From Acridotheres tristis (taxonomy: Eukaryota > Chordata > Aves > Passeriformes > Sturnidae), in assembly GCA_037013685.1 (NCBI GenBank), contig CM072886.1, positions 90,756,422 through 90,820,421 on the forward strand: a DNA stretch of 64,000 nucleotides, given 5' to 3'. Shown in pieces: positions 36,001 through 49,600 of this stretch; within the stretch, counting starts at the first letter, position 1; each line of letters begins with the position of its first letter. A program made the translations under genes and the position numbers. Below the pieces are notes generated by a model. The model ran no database searches, had not been told where the DNA came from, and worked only from the letters and a program-made list of their open reading frames with translations.

Positions 36001-37562
36001 TAAATAAGTAGTGATTTTCACTACAAAGCTAAGAATGGAGAAAACTTCCCTTGAAATCAGGTTTTTCTAAGAGCACTACCAACATCCATGTTCCAAAGTG
36101 ATGGAAAAGAGGGAGTTAACTGCCAAACAAAGAGTATATTCACTTGGCTTAACATGCCAGCGAGTGAAAGGTTGAAAATCAGGAGCCAAGCCAGCAATAT
36201 GAAAACAAAGCATAAACAGAGACTTGCTTTCAGCTCAGTTCCCTGACAGTGAGTACATTATCAGGGTCCACCTTAGTGACACATTTTGCTCCCTTGTTGG
36301 GTAAAAATTCCTCACATTAACAAACGTCTTTATTCCTCATCTTTACAAAATTATTACTTGTTTCTTTGTTTTGAAGTTGCAATCACAGAATTCACATTCC
36401 ATTAGGAACATGACACCAGCTAAGAAAGCAGCAGGTCAGTTTTAAACAATAGCAGATTAAAAAAAAAAAATTAGGAAAGCTCATGTTCTTAGTGATCTGA
36501 ACGTCCTGTTCTTGCTGCCTGGTGTTAATCACCAGCACACGTCACTTCCTTGTCGTCCACTGTTTCTGCACCTCGCTGCCAGGAGAGGTGGGACAAACCA
36601 GGAGCAGTTAGGATTTGGGGGATTATTTCATCCTACTCTGACATGGAACCATGCACTACCCGATCCTGGCTAATCTCTGGGACCTAGACTCACAGTTAGT
36701 ATTAACACAGCCCACACAAGCTTCTGAACAAATATCTTTATCCAATCAAACCAATGTCGTGCAAAAACACCACAGGCACACGCACCATAAATACAAGGCA
36801 TTAACTCTACAAAATGCAATCTCGTAAGAGAAATGTAACATGGAACACTCCCATTTTATGGGATGGCTGCCATGTGCAAGCATCCTGAATTCAGCATCAG
36901 CACTGGCCTTCAAATCCAGTGAAAACCCCAAAAATTCCTCACTAGTATAGCTTAGCCTTATAATCACGAGGATAAGAAATTGCTTTTGTGCAATGACAAT
37001 TTTTCTGCAAACTGTGATAAACAGTAAACTGCAGTAAACTGAGAAAAATGCTTTTAAAAACAAGAGATAAAAGAACACAAGGTGTGCCAGGAAGGTGACT
37101 GGTTAAACAGATATTCATATAAATTAGAAAAGGTAAAGCCTTAGGAAACACAGGCAACTGCATCATATTGCTTTCAGAGAGCATCATCCAACCTTTATCC
37201 AAGTCAGAAAAATGCACATTTCAATGGTAAAAAAATATTTAAACAAGCACTGTGCTGCTTCTCCCTATGCAGATAAAACAGCTGTGGGCATAAACCACAC
37301 AATGTGTTCTCCTGGAAAACTTTGTTTTGCCTGTTCCTATACATGGCATACCTGGCTGCCTTCCTAGTACCCTCCTGTCCCTCTCTGGAATCCAGTGAGA
37401 GGATTTCCAAGTGTCTGTCAGCACACAATCCTTTTGGATAACTGCAGTCATCCTTCCTATTTTCAACCATGCCTAAAAGGAAACAACCCTGCTGCTATCT
37501 CCCAGATGTTACAAGAACCTCCTCCATTGTCTAAAAGCATTTTGTTGTTCCATTTTATTATG
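32111..37562. other. Non-coding stretch
   Basis: A GC-richer patch at about 32150-32350 has no supported frame beyond the exon above. Simple repeats are listed separately. Purine-rich G/A tract at about 33772-33806. Confidence 0.4.
33040..33078. repeat. A13 run followed by (TA)13
   Basis: An A-run at 33040-33052 continues directly into 26 nt of TA repeats. It is compatible with a microsatellite seeded by a poly-A tail, but no retroposon body was recognised next to it. Confidence 0.95.
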
Positions 37563-37602
37563 TTTTCCCCATCTTTATTAAGTTTTCCCCATCTTTATTA
37601 AG
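37563..37602. repeat. Exact 20-bp tandem duplication
   Basis: The unit TTTTCCCCATCTTTATTAAG occurs twice head to tail with no mismatch, followed by the first five bases of a third copy. Confidence 0.97.
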
Positions 37603-40600
37603 TTTTCTGCTCTAGAAGCATGCACTGTTTCAAGACCTACCAATAACTAAATGTGGAAAGAAAAAATACCTCAAAACATCATGCTTCAACAAGCTGCAAA
37701 CCCTTCAGTTCCAGAGAACCTTTATCAGATGTAAACAACTGCTACCCCACCTAAAGAAAAAAATATTTCAGCTGCATGTTTCCCCACCATGTCCACTGTG
37801 GCAACTCACTATGATGCTTTCCTGGGCAAAGCCTGGGAAAGTAGAGGAAGCCTACAGCACACTCCATGAGTCACAGAGTTCAGCTGCAAGCTCCAGATTT
37901 TGGGATATGCACCACCTTCTCACAATAGTGCTTGATGGGTCATCATTAAGTCAGCTTCCTTGCCTACAGAAAGCAGGGAGCATTACCAGTTTTCTACAGC
38001 CAAAGAGAATCTGCTTCTGCTGATTTCATCAGCCATGAAATAATAACTAATCTTTCATGTGATACAGTTTGAGGCAGAAGATGCATGACATGCTTAGCTG
38101 TAAGGATAAAAATACATAATTAAATGTAATCACAAGTCCCAAGGTAAAAAAAAAAAAAAAAAAAAAAAAAGTGCCTCTTTGGATGCTTCAACAGCTTCAT
38201 CTTATTTCCTAGAAAACACCATACCATGAATACTAAACAAGGACCTATCTAGCTATTAATTTTTTTTCCATTATATATCCACTGAGCCAGTCAATGCAAT
38301 TTACATTTTTTAATCACTAAAAAAATAAAAACGTAAGAAGAAAAAAGGAGGGGGAATAAACAATATTTATTATACTGGGAAAAAATGTCATATGCTCCAC
38401 AGTATTTGGAAGCTACTACTTCAATTCTTGATACAGGAAACATGAAAATGGGACATCAGCCTAGTCCTGTTCTCTTCAGTTCTGAAATCCCCATACTTCT
38501 GCAACTGCTGGTGAGTGAACATCCTTCCCCCACCCCTGCGGTGGCATTCCTGCCCGATGTGGTCATCCACAATATACTGACAAATCACCATTGTCAACTG
38601 ACAGTGCAGCCAGTGCCAAAATCAAGCACATGTATCCCCTCACTGTATTTTCTACAGGGGACACAGACTGGCACAAATTTAGAATGATACCTTCTGGAAG
38701 CAACCTGGAATGATATGCAAAAGACAATTTCTAGGATTGATGGGCAGGTTAGAGAGATGGAGATGGAGAACTGCACTTACCAATACAGCACATTTAAATC
38801 ACACTGATAGGTTTTTATTCCAACGATTATAAATGGACTCTTCATTGTCCATGCAGATATTATACTGCCATGTCTGGGCTCGTGCCAAACCTGGAGCAAT
38901 AAAACTAATGAACTGGCAAGGCAAAACTTTTCAAGAGAAGTTTAAAGTCCCTGCACTTGGCACTGTAAGACTTTTTTTTTTTTCCCTTCTCACTTAATGT
39001 ATACTGAAATTCTGAACTTTTGTAGTACTCCCTTTTTTTTTTATTCCCTCCCAATGAACCTCACCCTTTCCAAATCATGTCCCTCAGGAGCATAGCAGCA
39101 GAGGATATTCACACTGCTTAGGTGTAGACAAGGAACTAACTATTTGAATTCAGAGCTAAAGATCAACAGAAAGATACAGCAGTCTCCACAAAGAGATTCA
39201 GAGGAAGAGATTAACCTGGATTCTCTTAATTACTGTCTGAGAAGCCCTTGGATCTATACACTGATAACAGAAGGAGCCTCGCTGACCAAAACTGAGTGGA
39301 TTCACTTACCCATCCTGCTTTAGCTTTCCATCACAAACACATTCATTTTCTTAGCTGGTTTTTAATTATCCCAGTCATATGAACATTGTCAGAAATATGT
39401 ACAAGTTTTCTAAAATACCTCAGAAGCCAAAGAAACAATAAACAAATAACTGGCAATAAAAAAGTGTTGGTTTGCAAGATTTGATTCCACTGTGTTGGCT
39501 TCAAAATCACCACAAACAACCTTTCATGCTACATCCATACAGTGCTCCACAGTAAAAATAATGCAGAAAATTCTGTTTCCCTACAGAATCTTTCATTTTG
39601 TTGATCCTTACAAAGAATGGAATTTCTTCTCTAATTTTCCATCAGTTACCAGTTATAAAGCAGGTTTTCAGAGGTGTTATTGGACAGTATGCTTATAAAT
39701 GCAGCCATGAAACAAGCTGGACTTTCAAAAGATCTGGACAGGTTAGATGTAGAATGTCCTTTAACAGAAAATTCTACCCTTACATTAAAAAAAAATAAAT
39801 AAATAAAGCGGTAAGAAATATGTGGAATTGCTATCAAAATTCTATCCACACATGTTGCCACACCTAGTTAATATCGCTGCTTAATTAGTGCCTCTTTGTT
39901 TTCTACAGGAAACAGTTTAAAAGAAAAAGTGATCCTCTCTGTTTGCTCCACTAGGGAACAGAGTAAATTTAATTTGGTCATCTCTCAAAAATAATACCTC
40001 AATAAATTAGCCAGCATTCAGAAAGGTGAAGTGACAAACAAGAAAACACTTTAAGGTCTTCCTGTGGGGTGAATATTGACAAATTAATGGAACACAGGAC
40101 ATTAAACCATTTCTTCGTCATTCATTCATTCCTAAATATGTCTTTTTGAAGACACAGATGCACTCTCTTCCTGAGAGTTTTCCTCCTTTGAGATATTCCA
40201 TATTTAAACAAAATGGGAGACGTGTACTACCTTGCTAAGTCAGGTTTAAAACCGCACCTTTGTATACAGCTTTAAAAGATGAATTTTTCCATCACAGAAA
40301 ACAGGATGTGGCCAGTAATGATAGTGAAACTACACAGCACTGGACACTAGAACAGATATGAAGCTTACCACCACTGCATACATGCTCTCTTATTTGGTTG
40401 GTTTGTGTTATTTTTAAATTTAGCATCGTGTGACAGCCTCAATCCATGTTCTCATTTCCACTCCTGTGCCAATAAATCTCAATTTGATCAGGCCAGGTTA
40501 GGTCTAGCTGTAATGGAGCCACTGGACACTCAGTGTTGCTGGTGGAATTTTTAGCAACCCCCCTGTTGTTGTCCCAGTTTGCTGTGATGAGCAACACTTG

Positions 40601-40676
40601 TTTCCCCCACGCCTGCCAGGCTGGCCTCCTGCCTTCACATCAATCTGCAGTCCTGGTGTGTGACAGCACAAGGCAG
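37603..40676. other. Non-coding stretch
   Basis: AT-rich with A and T runs and a short AAAT repeat near 39786-39807. No exon is supported. Confidence 0.4.
38146..38170 (+). repeat. A25 homopolymer
   Basis: An uninterrupted run of 25 A. No processed pseudogene or SINE body was recognised upstream. Confidence 0.97.
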
Positions 40677-40698
40677 GCTTAGCTTAGCTAAGCTAAGC
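40677..40698. repeat. 22-bp perfect palindrome
   Basis: GCTTAGCTTAG is followed immediately by its exact reverse complement. It sits at the edge of a GC- and CpG-rich patch (about 40738-40790) that contains two copies of a CCCGGGG motif. Confidence 0.95.
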
Positions 40699-43600
40699 TC
40701 GCTCCAGTCCTGCTTTTGTGCTGCAGCTCACCTGGCAGCTCTTTCCCCGGGGACCCGGCAGCATCCCGGGGCTCTGCAGCTCCAGCATGTCCCTTCAGAC
40801 AGCATCACTGCAGGGCAGGGGCAGGACACAGGAGACACACAGCAGCAGTCAAGGACAGAAGGACCAAGTTTCCTGGTTTCATTTTTACCTTTCACACCAT
40901 CCACAGAATCAAAGCAGTTAAAATAAAAGTCACAGTCTCTTGTCCTGCCATAATCACAAAGAAGCAGGTACATATGCAGTCACAAGTGGAGACATAGCTC
41001 AGGAATCATTCCCGTGGAGTTAATTTTCTCAGGTATGGTTACACTCAGAGGATGAAAGTGTGCCATTATTGCAGTTTGCAACTGGCTACCATTTCCACCA
41101 AAGTGCATCAAGCATGACTTGGAGCTTGCACCTCTTAAAAACAATGCAAGACAAGCAACAAATACTGAGAAACACAACAAATGCTTTTTTCCTCACGGTT
41201 AAAATGGCATCTAAACATCAAATCACCCTAGGAAGCTTCAAGAGAAGGAATGTACAGGCCATTTCAAATCTACTCTTGGAAAGTCATTCTCCAAAACAAA
41301 GGAAGGCAAACAAGCAACAGCTTCTCCACTGGACTGCAGTCCTGTTAAGGCAGAAGCCAGGAAAATGTAGCCAAAAATCCTGCATGCAAATCACTGCATG
41401 CTCTTTTTTCAATGAGGGTTTAGGGGTTTTTGAAGGATTTTGGGGTTTTTCAATATCTGGTGATTCTAACCCAAATCCTCTGGAAAGTGGGATGAGGTAC
41501 TGGAACACTGTTTGCTGAGACGTCATATTGCAGACATTAGTAAAATTGCTGAGAAAGAAAATGGCATCTGGTACTTGGGTGCAGAGGAAAAGCAAATATA
41601 AAGTCTTAGCAGCCTGTTAACACAATGTTAATTTCTTTTTCTGTGACTGGGACATATATAACATACAAGTTCTGCAAAGCTGCTCATTAGTACTTCCATA
41701 GGAACAAACACATATTTGAAGAGACAATCAATAGCTTCAGAAATGGCCTCTGCATGCAGCAGCCTGGCAGATCATGTTCAGTCACAGAAAGAAGTATCTT
41801 TGCTTAGATGCCTCTTGGACTCTGCATGCAGAACCCTGGACCAACACAGTCTCTCCATTTCTTCCCCATCACCTCGATCAGCCTAAACATCCTTGGCAAC
41901 ATGCACAGTCCTAACAGCCTGGCTGACCTGGCTTAGCAGAGACACAGAGCTACCCAGACACGCTGATCATCAGAAACACCCACAATTGCCCCCATTCACC
42001 AGAAGACTTTGACATTTTTTGCGGTTGTTAGTTGTTAAGTGTCATGCCCACCAGCCACCTTAGGCAATAAGCAAAGCTCAATGAATACTTTTTGGTGCTG
42101 ATGACATCAGCTAGAAAAGTTCATACAAGGAAAAAAAGCTTTGGATTCCAGACGTTTTGAGATTTTCCAAGAGTAGCTTTGGCCATTTTAATAGCTGTTC
42201 ATTAAACTTGCCTCTTTTTTATAACACAAGCCAAACAGCACACACAAGCAGCTCACTTTTCATTATTATCTCCATTTAAAGCAGCTCCTACAAACCATTT
42301 TAGAAGTGAGAGTTTACTGTCCTGCTTGAATACAGACATAGCCCCATCTCAAAAAACTTTCAACATTTCAACACCAGACATCACAGTGCAGCAAACAGCA
42401 GTAGGAAAGGAGGGAGGGAAGACAGAAATAAATCTACATGTTTACAGAAAGCTGCATCAAGAGGCTAGAAAAATAATTAAGAGTTCCTGCGGGGAGGGAG
42501 AAAGACTAGGAGCTCCATGAAATAAGGCATTCAGTGACTATATCATATTTACCATAGATTATTACACTTCCCAGGATATTGTGTTTAAGCAAACATTCTG
42601 TGAATACAAAATAGGATCCCATGGCTAATATAATAAAGTAGGCTCACAGTTGGACTTTTAAAAACTGCCAAGATAATATTAAATCAGAGCAAAGCAAGCC
42701 ACCAGTTCAGAGGCTGCTTTTTGAGAGGCCTGTTACCAGCACTGTAACAAGAAATTCCTGTGTGAGGAGAGGAAGACAAACTTATGTTATTTCCTGAACT
42801 GTCTTCACTGCTCCTGTGATACACTCCCCAGCTGCTACCTAGTCCAGCTGGGTTTTGGTGATGGATTAGACAACACTTTATTCTGTACATCTTTGCTTTA
42901 AGAGCATTTGCCTCTGGTCTTTTAAATTAATTGATTTAATTTAAAGTAATTCTGATCTTTGGTCTTTGGAAGAATGGTTTCCAGAAACAAAAAGAAAATT
43001 TCTGGTATTGTGGTTACAGCAAAGCCATTGGGAGACAGCTGATGAGAAGCATTTATCTCAAAGAGAAAAGCACATCTCCTTCCAGCACTTGGTGGGGGGG
43101 ACTCCAGCCATGCCTGGACCACAGAAGAGGCATCCATCCTAACCACAGGAAACAGACCGCTAAAGCACTTGTTGCATTTCCCAAATTTACTGCAGCAGGA
43201 TAGTATCAAAGGTCTCCATTCAGGATGGTCAAGGAGAACCTTGCAACTCAAGAGACCTGTAACTTAAGTAACCTGCTCTTGACCAAATCCACAGTCATTC
43301 AGGGTTGCCTTCTTCTCCTGAGAGAGGAACAGCAGCACTGGACACTTTAAACATCACGAGGAGGTAGAAAAGGTGCCTAGCAGATGCCACAAAACATCTG
43401 CTAAATGTCCTGCACAGCCCACAGCAGCCAACCACATAAAACATTACAGGCTTCAGAAGACAACCAGAAGCTACAATTACATCGTGCCACAGCAGCATAG
43501 ATGGAGAGATCAACAGCATCAAGTACCATACACTTGTGGAAACCCATCACAGTAAGAACACCCTGCATGCCAGCAGGATAGACCATTCAGGAAAAAGGAT

Positions 43601-46600
43601 GGCTATTACCCGAGGCAGTGCCTAGCCACTCCCCCATTCCACAAACATGAAAACAAAGTGCAAAGAAGCAAAGTGAAAAATAATTTTGTGTAGTGTGACC
43701 CATCTAAAAGACTTAGGCATTCAGGCTAAGCTGAAGCCTAGGTGACCCCTTGGTCCTTCTCTAGTCACAGAGGAGGGTTCATCCTCTGTGAAGAACAACT
43801 GAAGTTGTTCTTCAATTACTTAACTAGCTAAAATAAGGAGCCCTTTGCTTTTAGCCAGCTAAATGTGCAGCAGATTCTGTCTTGCCCTGGAGACTAGGGA
43901 TGAACTGAGCTGTGGTCTCTTACTTAAGATGGAGATGTAAGGTTCAGACACCGTCTGAAGAACCTGGGTCCAGAGCTTGCTTTCAGCTGTGGTATCACAT
44001 CTCAGCAGCACGTGTGACAAGCTGACCACCACACAAGAGCAGGTGGGTTACCCAGGACTCGTCACAGATTAAGAGCAGGCATGCAGGCAAACGCCAGCTG
44101 TAACAAATATGTCAGATACTGGAACTCCAGCAATTCAGGCAATTGTTTGTGTAACCCCAGCTAACATTTTTAACCTCTTTAGCTATGCCTGCTTTGATGT
44201 AGTGGGCACTTCTAAAACGTAAAGGATTTCTAAAGCATCACATCCAGGAGACAGCTGTTCAAGACTCCTATAGCAAAAGAAAGAAAAAAAAACCACAGGT
44301 CCGTCTTTAAAACCACTCTTATAATTGGAATTTTAGCCATTACCAAACTATCACTGAAACTGCTGATGTGATGCAATTACCCAGGCAACAGCCCTCCTTC
44401 CCCTTCCATCCTAAATAAAATTTACATCAGACCAAACTACTCCTGCTTAAATCTAACATAATCAATGCAGAAATCTGAGTTTAGCATAAAGATAAACCTC
44501 AGCACAGCTACTCTTATGGCTAACCACTGATATCTATAAATTGAAACAACCCCACAGCTCTGGATGAGCTCTAGATTTATGTATCTGTACCCTTTAAAAC
44601 ATTGTCTGAAAGTACACACTTCCCGAGTTGCTAGTGTCACTCATTTTAACCTCAATAATCCTAACCACTATCACTGCACATGTGCTGCAGAATTTTGCCA
44701 TACTGCAATTATTCCTTGGAGAGGGAAAAGAAAAAAAAGCCACAATTGAGTTCCTGCCCTCTTCAGGTTACTTCTCCCTTTGCTGGGACCTGATCCTCAC
44801 AAGTACAGCAGGACTTCCCCAGCATGGACTCACATTTCTATGCTCTTCAGCAGGCAAGGCAGACACACAGATCTTGTTGAGACTGGGGTTTACAGAGTGA
44901 TGCTGGGCAATTGTTTTCCTTGGCTCTGCAGCCTCTGATCTAGTTTAAAAACCTTCCATTCCCTATAACCTCATTTTTAATTGCAAATTGCACACCGGTT
45001 TATTTGTGCATTCTTCATACACGTAGAAAAGCCTCTGCCAAAACAAGTACTCCTAAAAAAAGCAGCTGGGTTAACTGAGGCAGACTGCAAGATCTTTGAG
45101 AAATGAGGCTCATTAAGTACTTAACACTAGCACAGTGTAAGCCCTTCATTCAAAACTCAGACCACAGATTTCCATTACTGACTGAAATAAAAGATCCAAG
45201 AGACAGGAAAGGGGAGGGAGGAAACGCATTTGAGCGTTTCCATCTGCTTTTTTCCTTCTTGGCACCATAAAGCCCGCTAGCTATAGCTAACAAGCTATTA
45301 CAGCACGCTTTGATTTGATACCTGGCTTCTGTCTGCACTAACAGGTATGAGTGCCCTGCAGCAGCCCGAGTCTGCTCAGCTTACTCACTGCTGTCACTCC
45401 ACTCATCACAGCAGCTCACTCAGGAAAACACAGCAGACCACGGTAATGGGCAGTTCATCTCTACCTGGAAAGCCTTTTCCTCTCCTCTCCTCCAGTGAAA
45501 CATGAAAACCCGCCACAAAGAGCTTGGTTTCTCGCCTAAGGCTAACCTAATAAATGATAAAGGAAATTCCAGGGTAGAGAGAACTTTTAAAGTTATTGCT
45601 ATGGGTTTATTCATTCAAAACATCCATAGGTTGCTCTTCTCTCTATTAAGGGTGGGGCATTACAAATAAATCAGCTGTGGCGTTTGGGTTTTTTTCAAAC
45701 ATATGTAAGAGAAAAGATGCAAAAACCAAGTGTGCCAAAAGTATTAGGTCTCTCCTTAGCTATCATACAACTATCCACATTTCCATAAAATGCTTTATCA
45801 AAGGAAAGATGCTTTAACAGACGGAGCATAAATGTGAATGTAAGGCCTTGCTTGAAAGGACAGAGCACACAGAAAATGAAAAGCAGAAAAAAATAGTTCT
45901 TCAGAGAAGGCAATGTAACAACTGTGGTATCAAGTTTTCAAGGGACCAGTAGATTTTTCTACAAAGGAAAACAAACTGAGTGAAGCACTTCCTTCACTGA
46001 AAAAATAAAACTATCACAGAGCTCAGGGAATTTGCTTTAACTCACTTAGCTTAGCAGTAAAATTCTGATAGTATCTGACTTCTCAAAGTTACTAGAAGGT
46101 TTTTCAAATACATTTTAAACACTAATGACCTTCTAAATGGAAACTAGTTAACTTCTAGAGAAAGGATTATACCACATATCCCTCTGTATAAGGAAGTTCC
46201 AGGGTGAGTCAAAATTTGATCCTGTCTTACATCTGGCAAGTCCTAACTAGACAGTCTTTTCTTACATAATCCAAAAGAATCAAGGTCAGTCTATTTATTC
46301 ACTACACACACAGACAACTGAGAAGTGCAAAGAAATTAATCATCTGAAGACCACTCAGCGTGGTCTTTCATTGCTGTCATTTGGCATGGTCATTCAACAT
46401 TCTCACTCCACAGCAAAGGCCATCCTGACCGTGTAAATAGTGTCTTTTCTTTATACTGAACGAAACAGAAAGGTAGTCTGTATCCTAGACCTCTTGTGCT
46501 ACAGGAATCAATCCCAAAATCAAACTGGGCCTAAAAAGTTTAAAAGCCTCCAGTTTCTCTGGCAATTTGTGTAGCTCATATCCACTATTTAACTATTAAA

Positions 46601-49600
46601 GAGCAATAACTTTTCTTTAAAAGTTGCAACATTTTTTTCAAGCTAGTTTCTTAGCAAAGATATATTTTTCAGCCTCATCAATAAAAACTAGATAAATACT
46701 TAGAATGGTTCCCAAATCCTAGCACACCTTCCTAAAGTCTATCTCTACACAACTCCACCAATGTCACCAGATTCTAATGTCACCAGTCAAGATCTTCAAG
46801 ATTTTTAGTTGCAAGGATCTGACCCACCCCCTACCAGACTCATATTTTCCTAAGCACCATCCTTTCACATTAACAAGACCAGCTGCACTTGCGTATTTTC
46901 AAGGTCATTTGAGAAATTAGCAGACCTGTAATACTGTAAATATTTTCTCATGCCCTTGCATATTGTGTATTTATTAAATATGTTAAATACTTTTTCTGCC
47001 TCACAATATGTTTTTCCTTATTTACAATAAATCTGCCTGCATAGGGTTTTCCTTCAGAGAAGGGCTTTACGTCTCAGTTACAGGTGATATTATTTAGAGT
47101 CAGAGACTCTGAGACAATTCCCTTCTGGTAGGTTTTCCCTTTGATAATATATTGCAATCATTTGCTATAATGTGCAAGCAAAAAATATATCTCTCATAAA
47201 AAATAAGAATTTTGAAAGCAGAAGGGTAACCTATATTAGTATAAGAGAGACATTTTTAACTACAGATTGTTATTTATTTGTCTAAGTCAGTGGCTATGTC
47301 TGCCCCAAAGTTCCCAGAATACCACAGCTTATTAGTGTTCAAGGACACTAACTTGCCCTGGAAAGAAAACCCTTGTCCAGGAGATCTTATCACATGGAAT
47401 TCACTGGAAAGCATCAAAACTACATCGCAGTAACTTAGATAATCAGAAGACAGAGAAGATGTTGGAAGAAAACTAATCTTTTAAAAAAGATTTAGTTTGT
47501 TAAGCCCAACTCAAACTGTATTTTTTCCTGATATTTGTTTTCCCAGCTGCAAAGGGGAGCCTTTCCAAAAGGGCTTGCCTTCTTATGAAAACAGACAGCA
47601 GCTGAAACCCGACATTTTTAAGTCCAGGATTCAAGACCTTATTCTCCTGTCATTAAACCATTCCCCTCACTCCATGCAAATAATCACCTTTTTAATTTGG
47701 TGGGGAAGAATAAACAACACTGATTAGATTTGTCTTGGTCTGGGGAGTGAAGAGAAGACCCAAGGTACATCCTCAGCATGAATGGGCGTAAGATGATTTA
47801 TGTGATGGCTGTAATAGGTGACAGCTCTGCTCCATTACTGGATGCTGCTGCCTAGAGGTTTTTATACATCTACACCTCAGTATTTAATGCTATTTAATAA
47901 TCATAGTTAACATTCACTCAGTTACCAATAGACTGCTTCAAGATGCTGTTCAGATTTTTATTTCCAGTAAATCTAAAGAAATGAGCATGGCAGCAGACAT
48001 GACTGTCAACAGGACTTGAGGTAACAGATTTTCCTTCTGGCTTCCTGTCACTAGAAGCTGCCAGATCCCAACTTTCTAACTCTTCACCAATAAACCCAGC
48101 AGATAAAATGCAGTGCAGGTCAGAGTTAATGCCATCCTTTTGTACTCTCATACAATGCTATCTTGTCAGATACCAGAAGCGCCAAAAAGAAAAAAAAAAC
48201 CAAGGGTGGAGATTATTTTCCAGTTTATATTTGTTCACAATCATTCTCAAAAAAATGACAAAAGGCAGAAAGAACAAAAGCAGTGGATACCTCAGTAAAG
48301 CACTGTTTTTAGAGGGCAAGGCTAAGCCAACAACCATACACTGTTCTCAGCAAGCGCCAGCAGCTGCAGGTTAATGTTCTCACACAAGTGCTCACTCCTT
48401 CCAAAAATGTTTGAGAAACAAAGTTTACTGAAGAAGCACCCACAGAAATGATAGTGGGGCTTTGCCCCATAAGTATTCACAGAAAGCAAACATCAATGTT
48501 CACAACAGAAACGTTTCCAGCATCTGCAAGTTTGGGTGTGGAAAAATGTTCAAATACTCAGTAAGGCAGACTCAAGCCTCTGAACAGTGAGTGCTGAAAG
48601 AGCTCTGCAAATCTGCCTGAGATTTTCAAAAAATGGTGTTAAATCCACCTAACAACAAACACCATGGCATTTTTGTAAACACAATGACCACATAGAGGAG
48701 GTAAGGATACAAATTTATGCAATTACTCATTCATTGCAGATGACACATTTGGTTCCAATTAGTGCTCCCATAACTTCCACACTGTTTGTGGCTCTAAAAA
48801 GAAAGGAAAGTTTGATCCCATGCCTTGGCAACTTAAGCATTTCACCAGATCTAGTGTTACTGAAAAGAAGAGCGTTTACCTGATAACCACACTTTTAGCA
48901 CAGAACCAGCACTCCTTACCAAAAAGGGGTAGTGATGCATCTGGAGCTAAACCAAACCAGTCCTGACTCCACGTCTATAAAGGCCCATGACCATCAGCAG
49001 CACACTGATCCTGGAATCCAGCATCTCTCCTCTGAGAAGAGGGAGTTGTCCTACCATTTCAACACTGAGTGGAAGACCAAAAATCTATGAATCAGGAGGA
49101 ACTGGTTTCTGGTAGCCAGCATTTTGAGGAGCCTTGCACACCACCTTCCATGCTCATGGTTACCTGACAGCTATTCCAGCAGCTGTAGGGCTTGGAGCAG
49201 ACATATAGCTGCCCTTTGGCCAGGTAAGAGTCAATGTGTGGGACTGCCAAGAGGATCACAGTTGAGACTAGATAAAACCCACAAGACTGAGGTGTGGGAA
49301 GGTTCGATTTCTTGGACTTCTTTACTAATAATGGTCTTAAAAAACACTCAGCATATAGACTGAGTTCCCCAAAGACTCCTTCACTTCCTTCTCACCTTCT
49401 CTTCACCCAATTAGATAAAACCTAATTGACCTGTGCTCTGAGAAAAAAACTTGTGCCTTTGCTTACAGGTCTTCTGCTGCACAGACGGGGACAAGGTTCA
49501 CAGCTGTGGTTTGTCAAGTACAGAGAGCAAAAAAAGAAGGCTCACTCAGCAGTCTGAGTAATTCCTCTGGCCTTGATCTCACTCTCCCTGGCCTTGCTTT

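Noticed and set aside
38146..38170. A25 as the tail of a processed pseudogene
   Set aside because: No gene-like sequence or target-site duplication was recognised upstream.
41060..41518. 152-codon plus-strand ORF
   Set aside because: The peptide is low-likelihood, no exon boundaries fit, and the opposite strand is also open.
42684..42890. Minus-strand frame with an acceptor in CTCCTCACACAG
   Set aside because: Fine acceptor, but donors are weak and the exon would be about 20-60 nt with no partner.
47918..48110. Minus-strand frame containing ESWDLAASSDRKPEGKS
   Set aside because: The acceptor is poor and the donor marginal; no neighbour to join.
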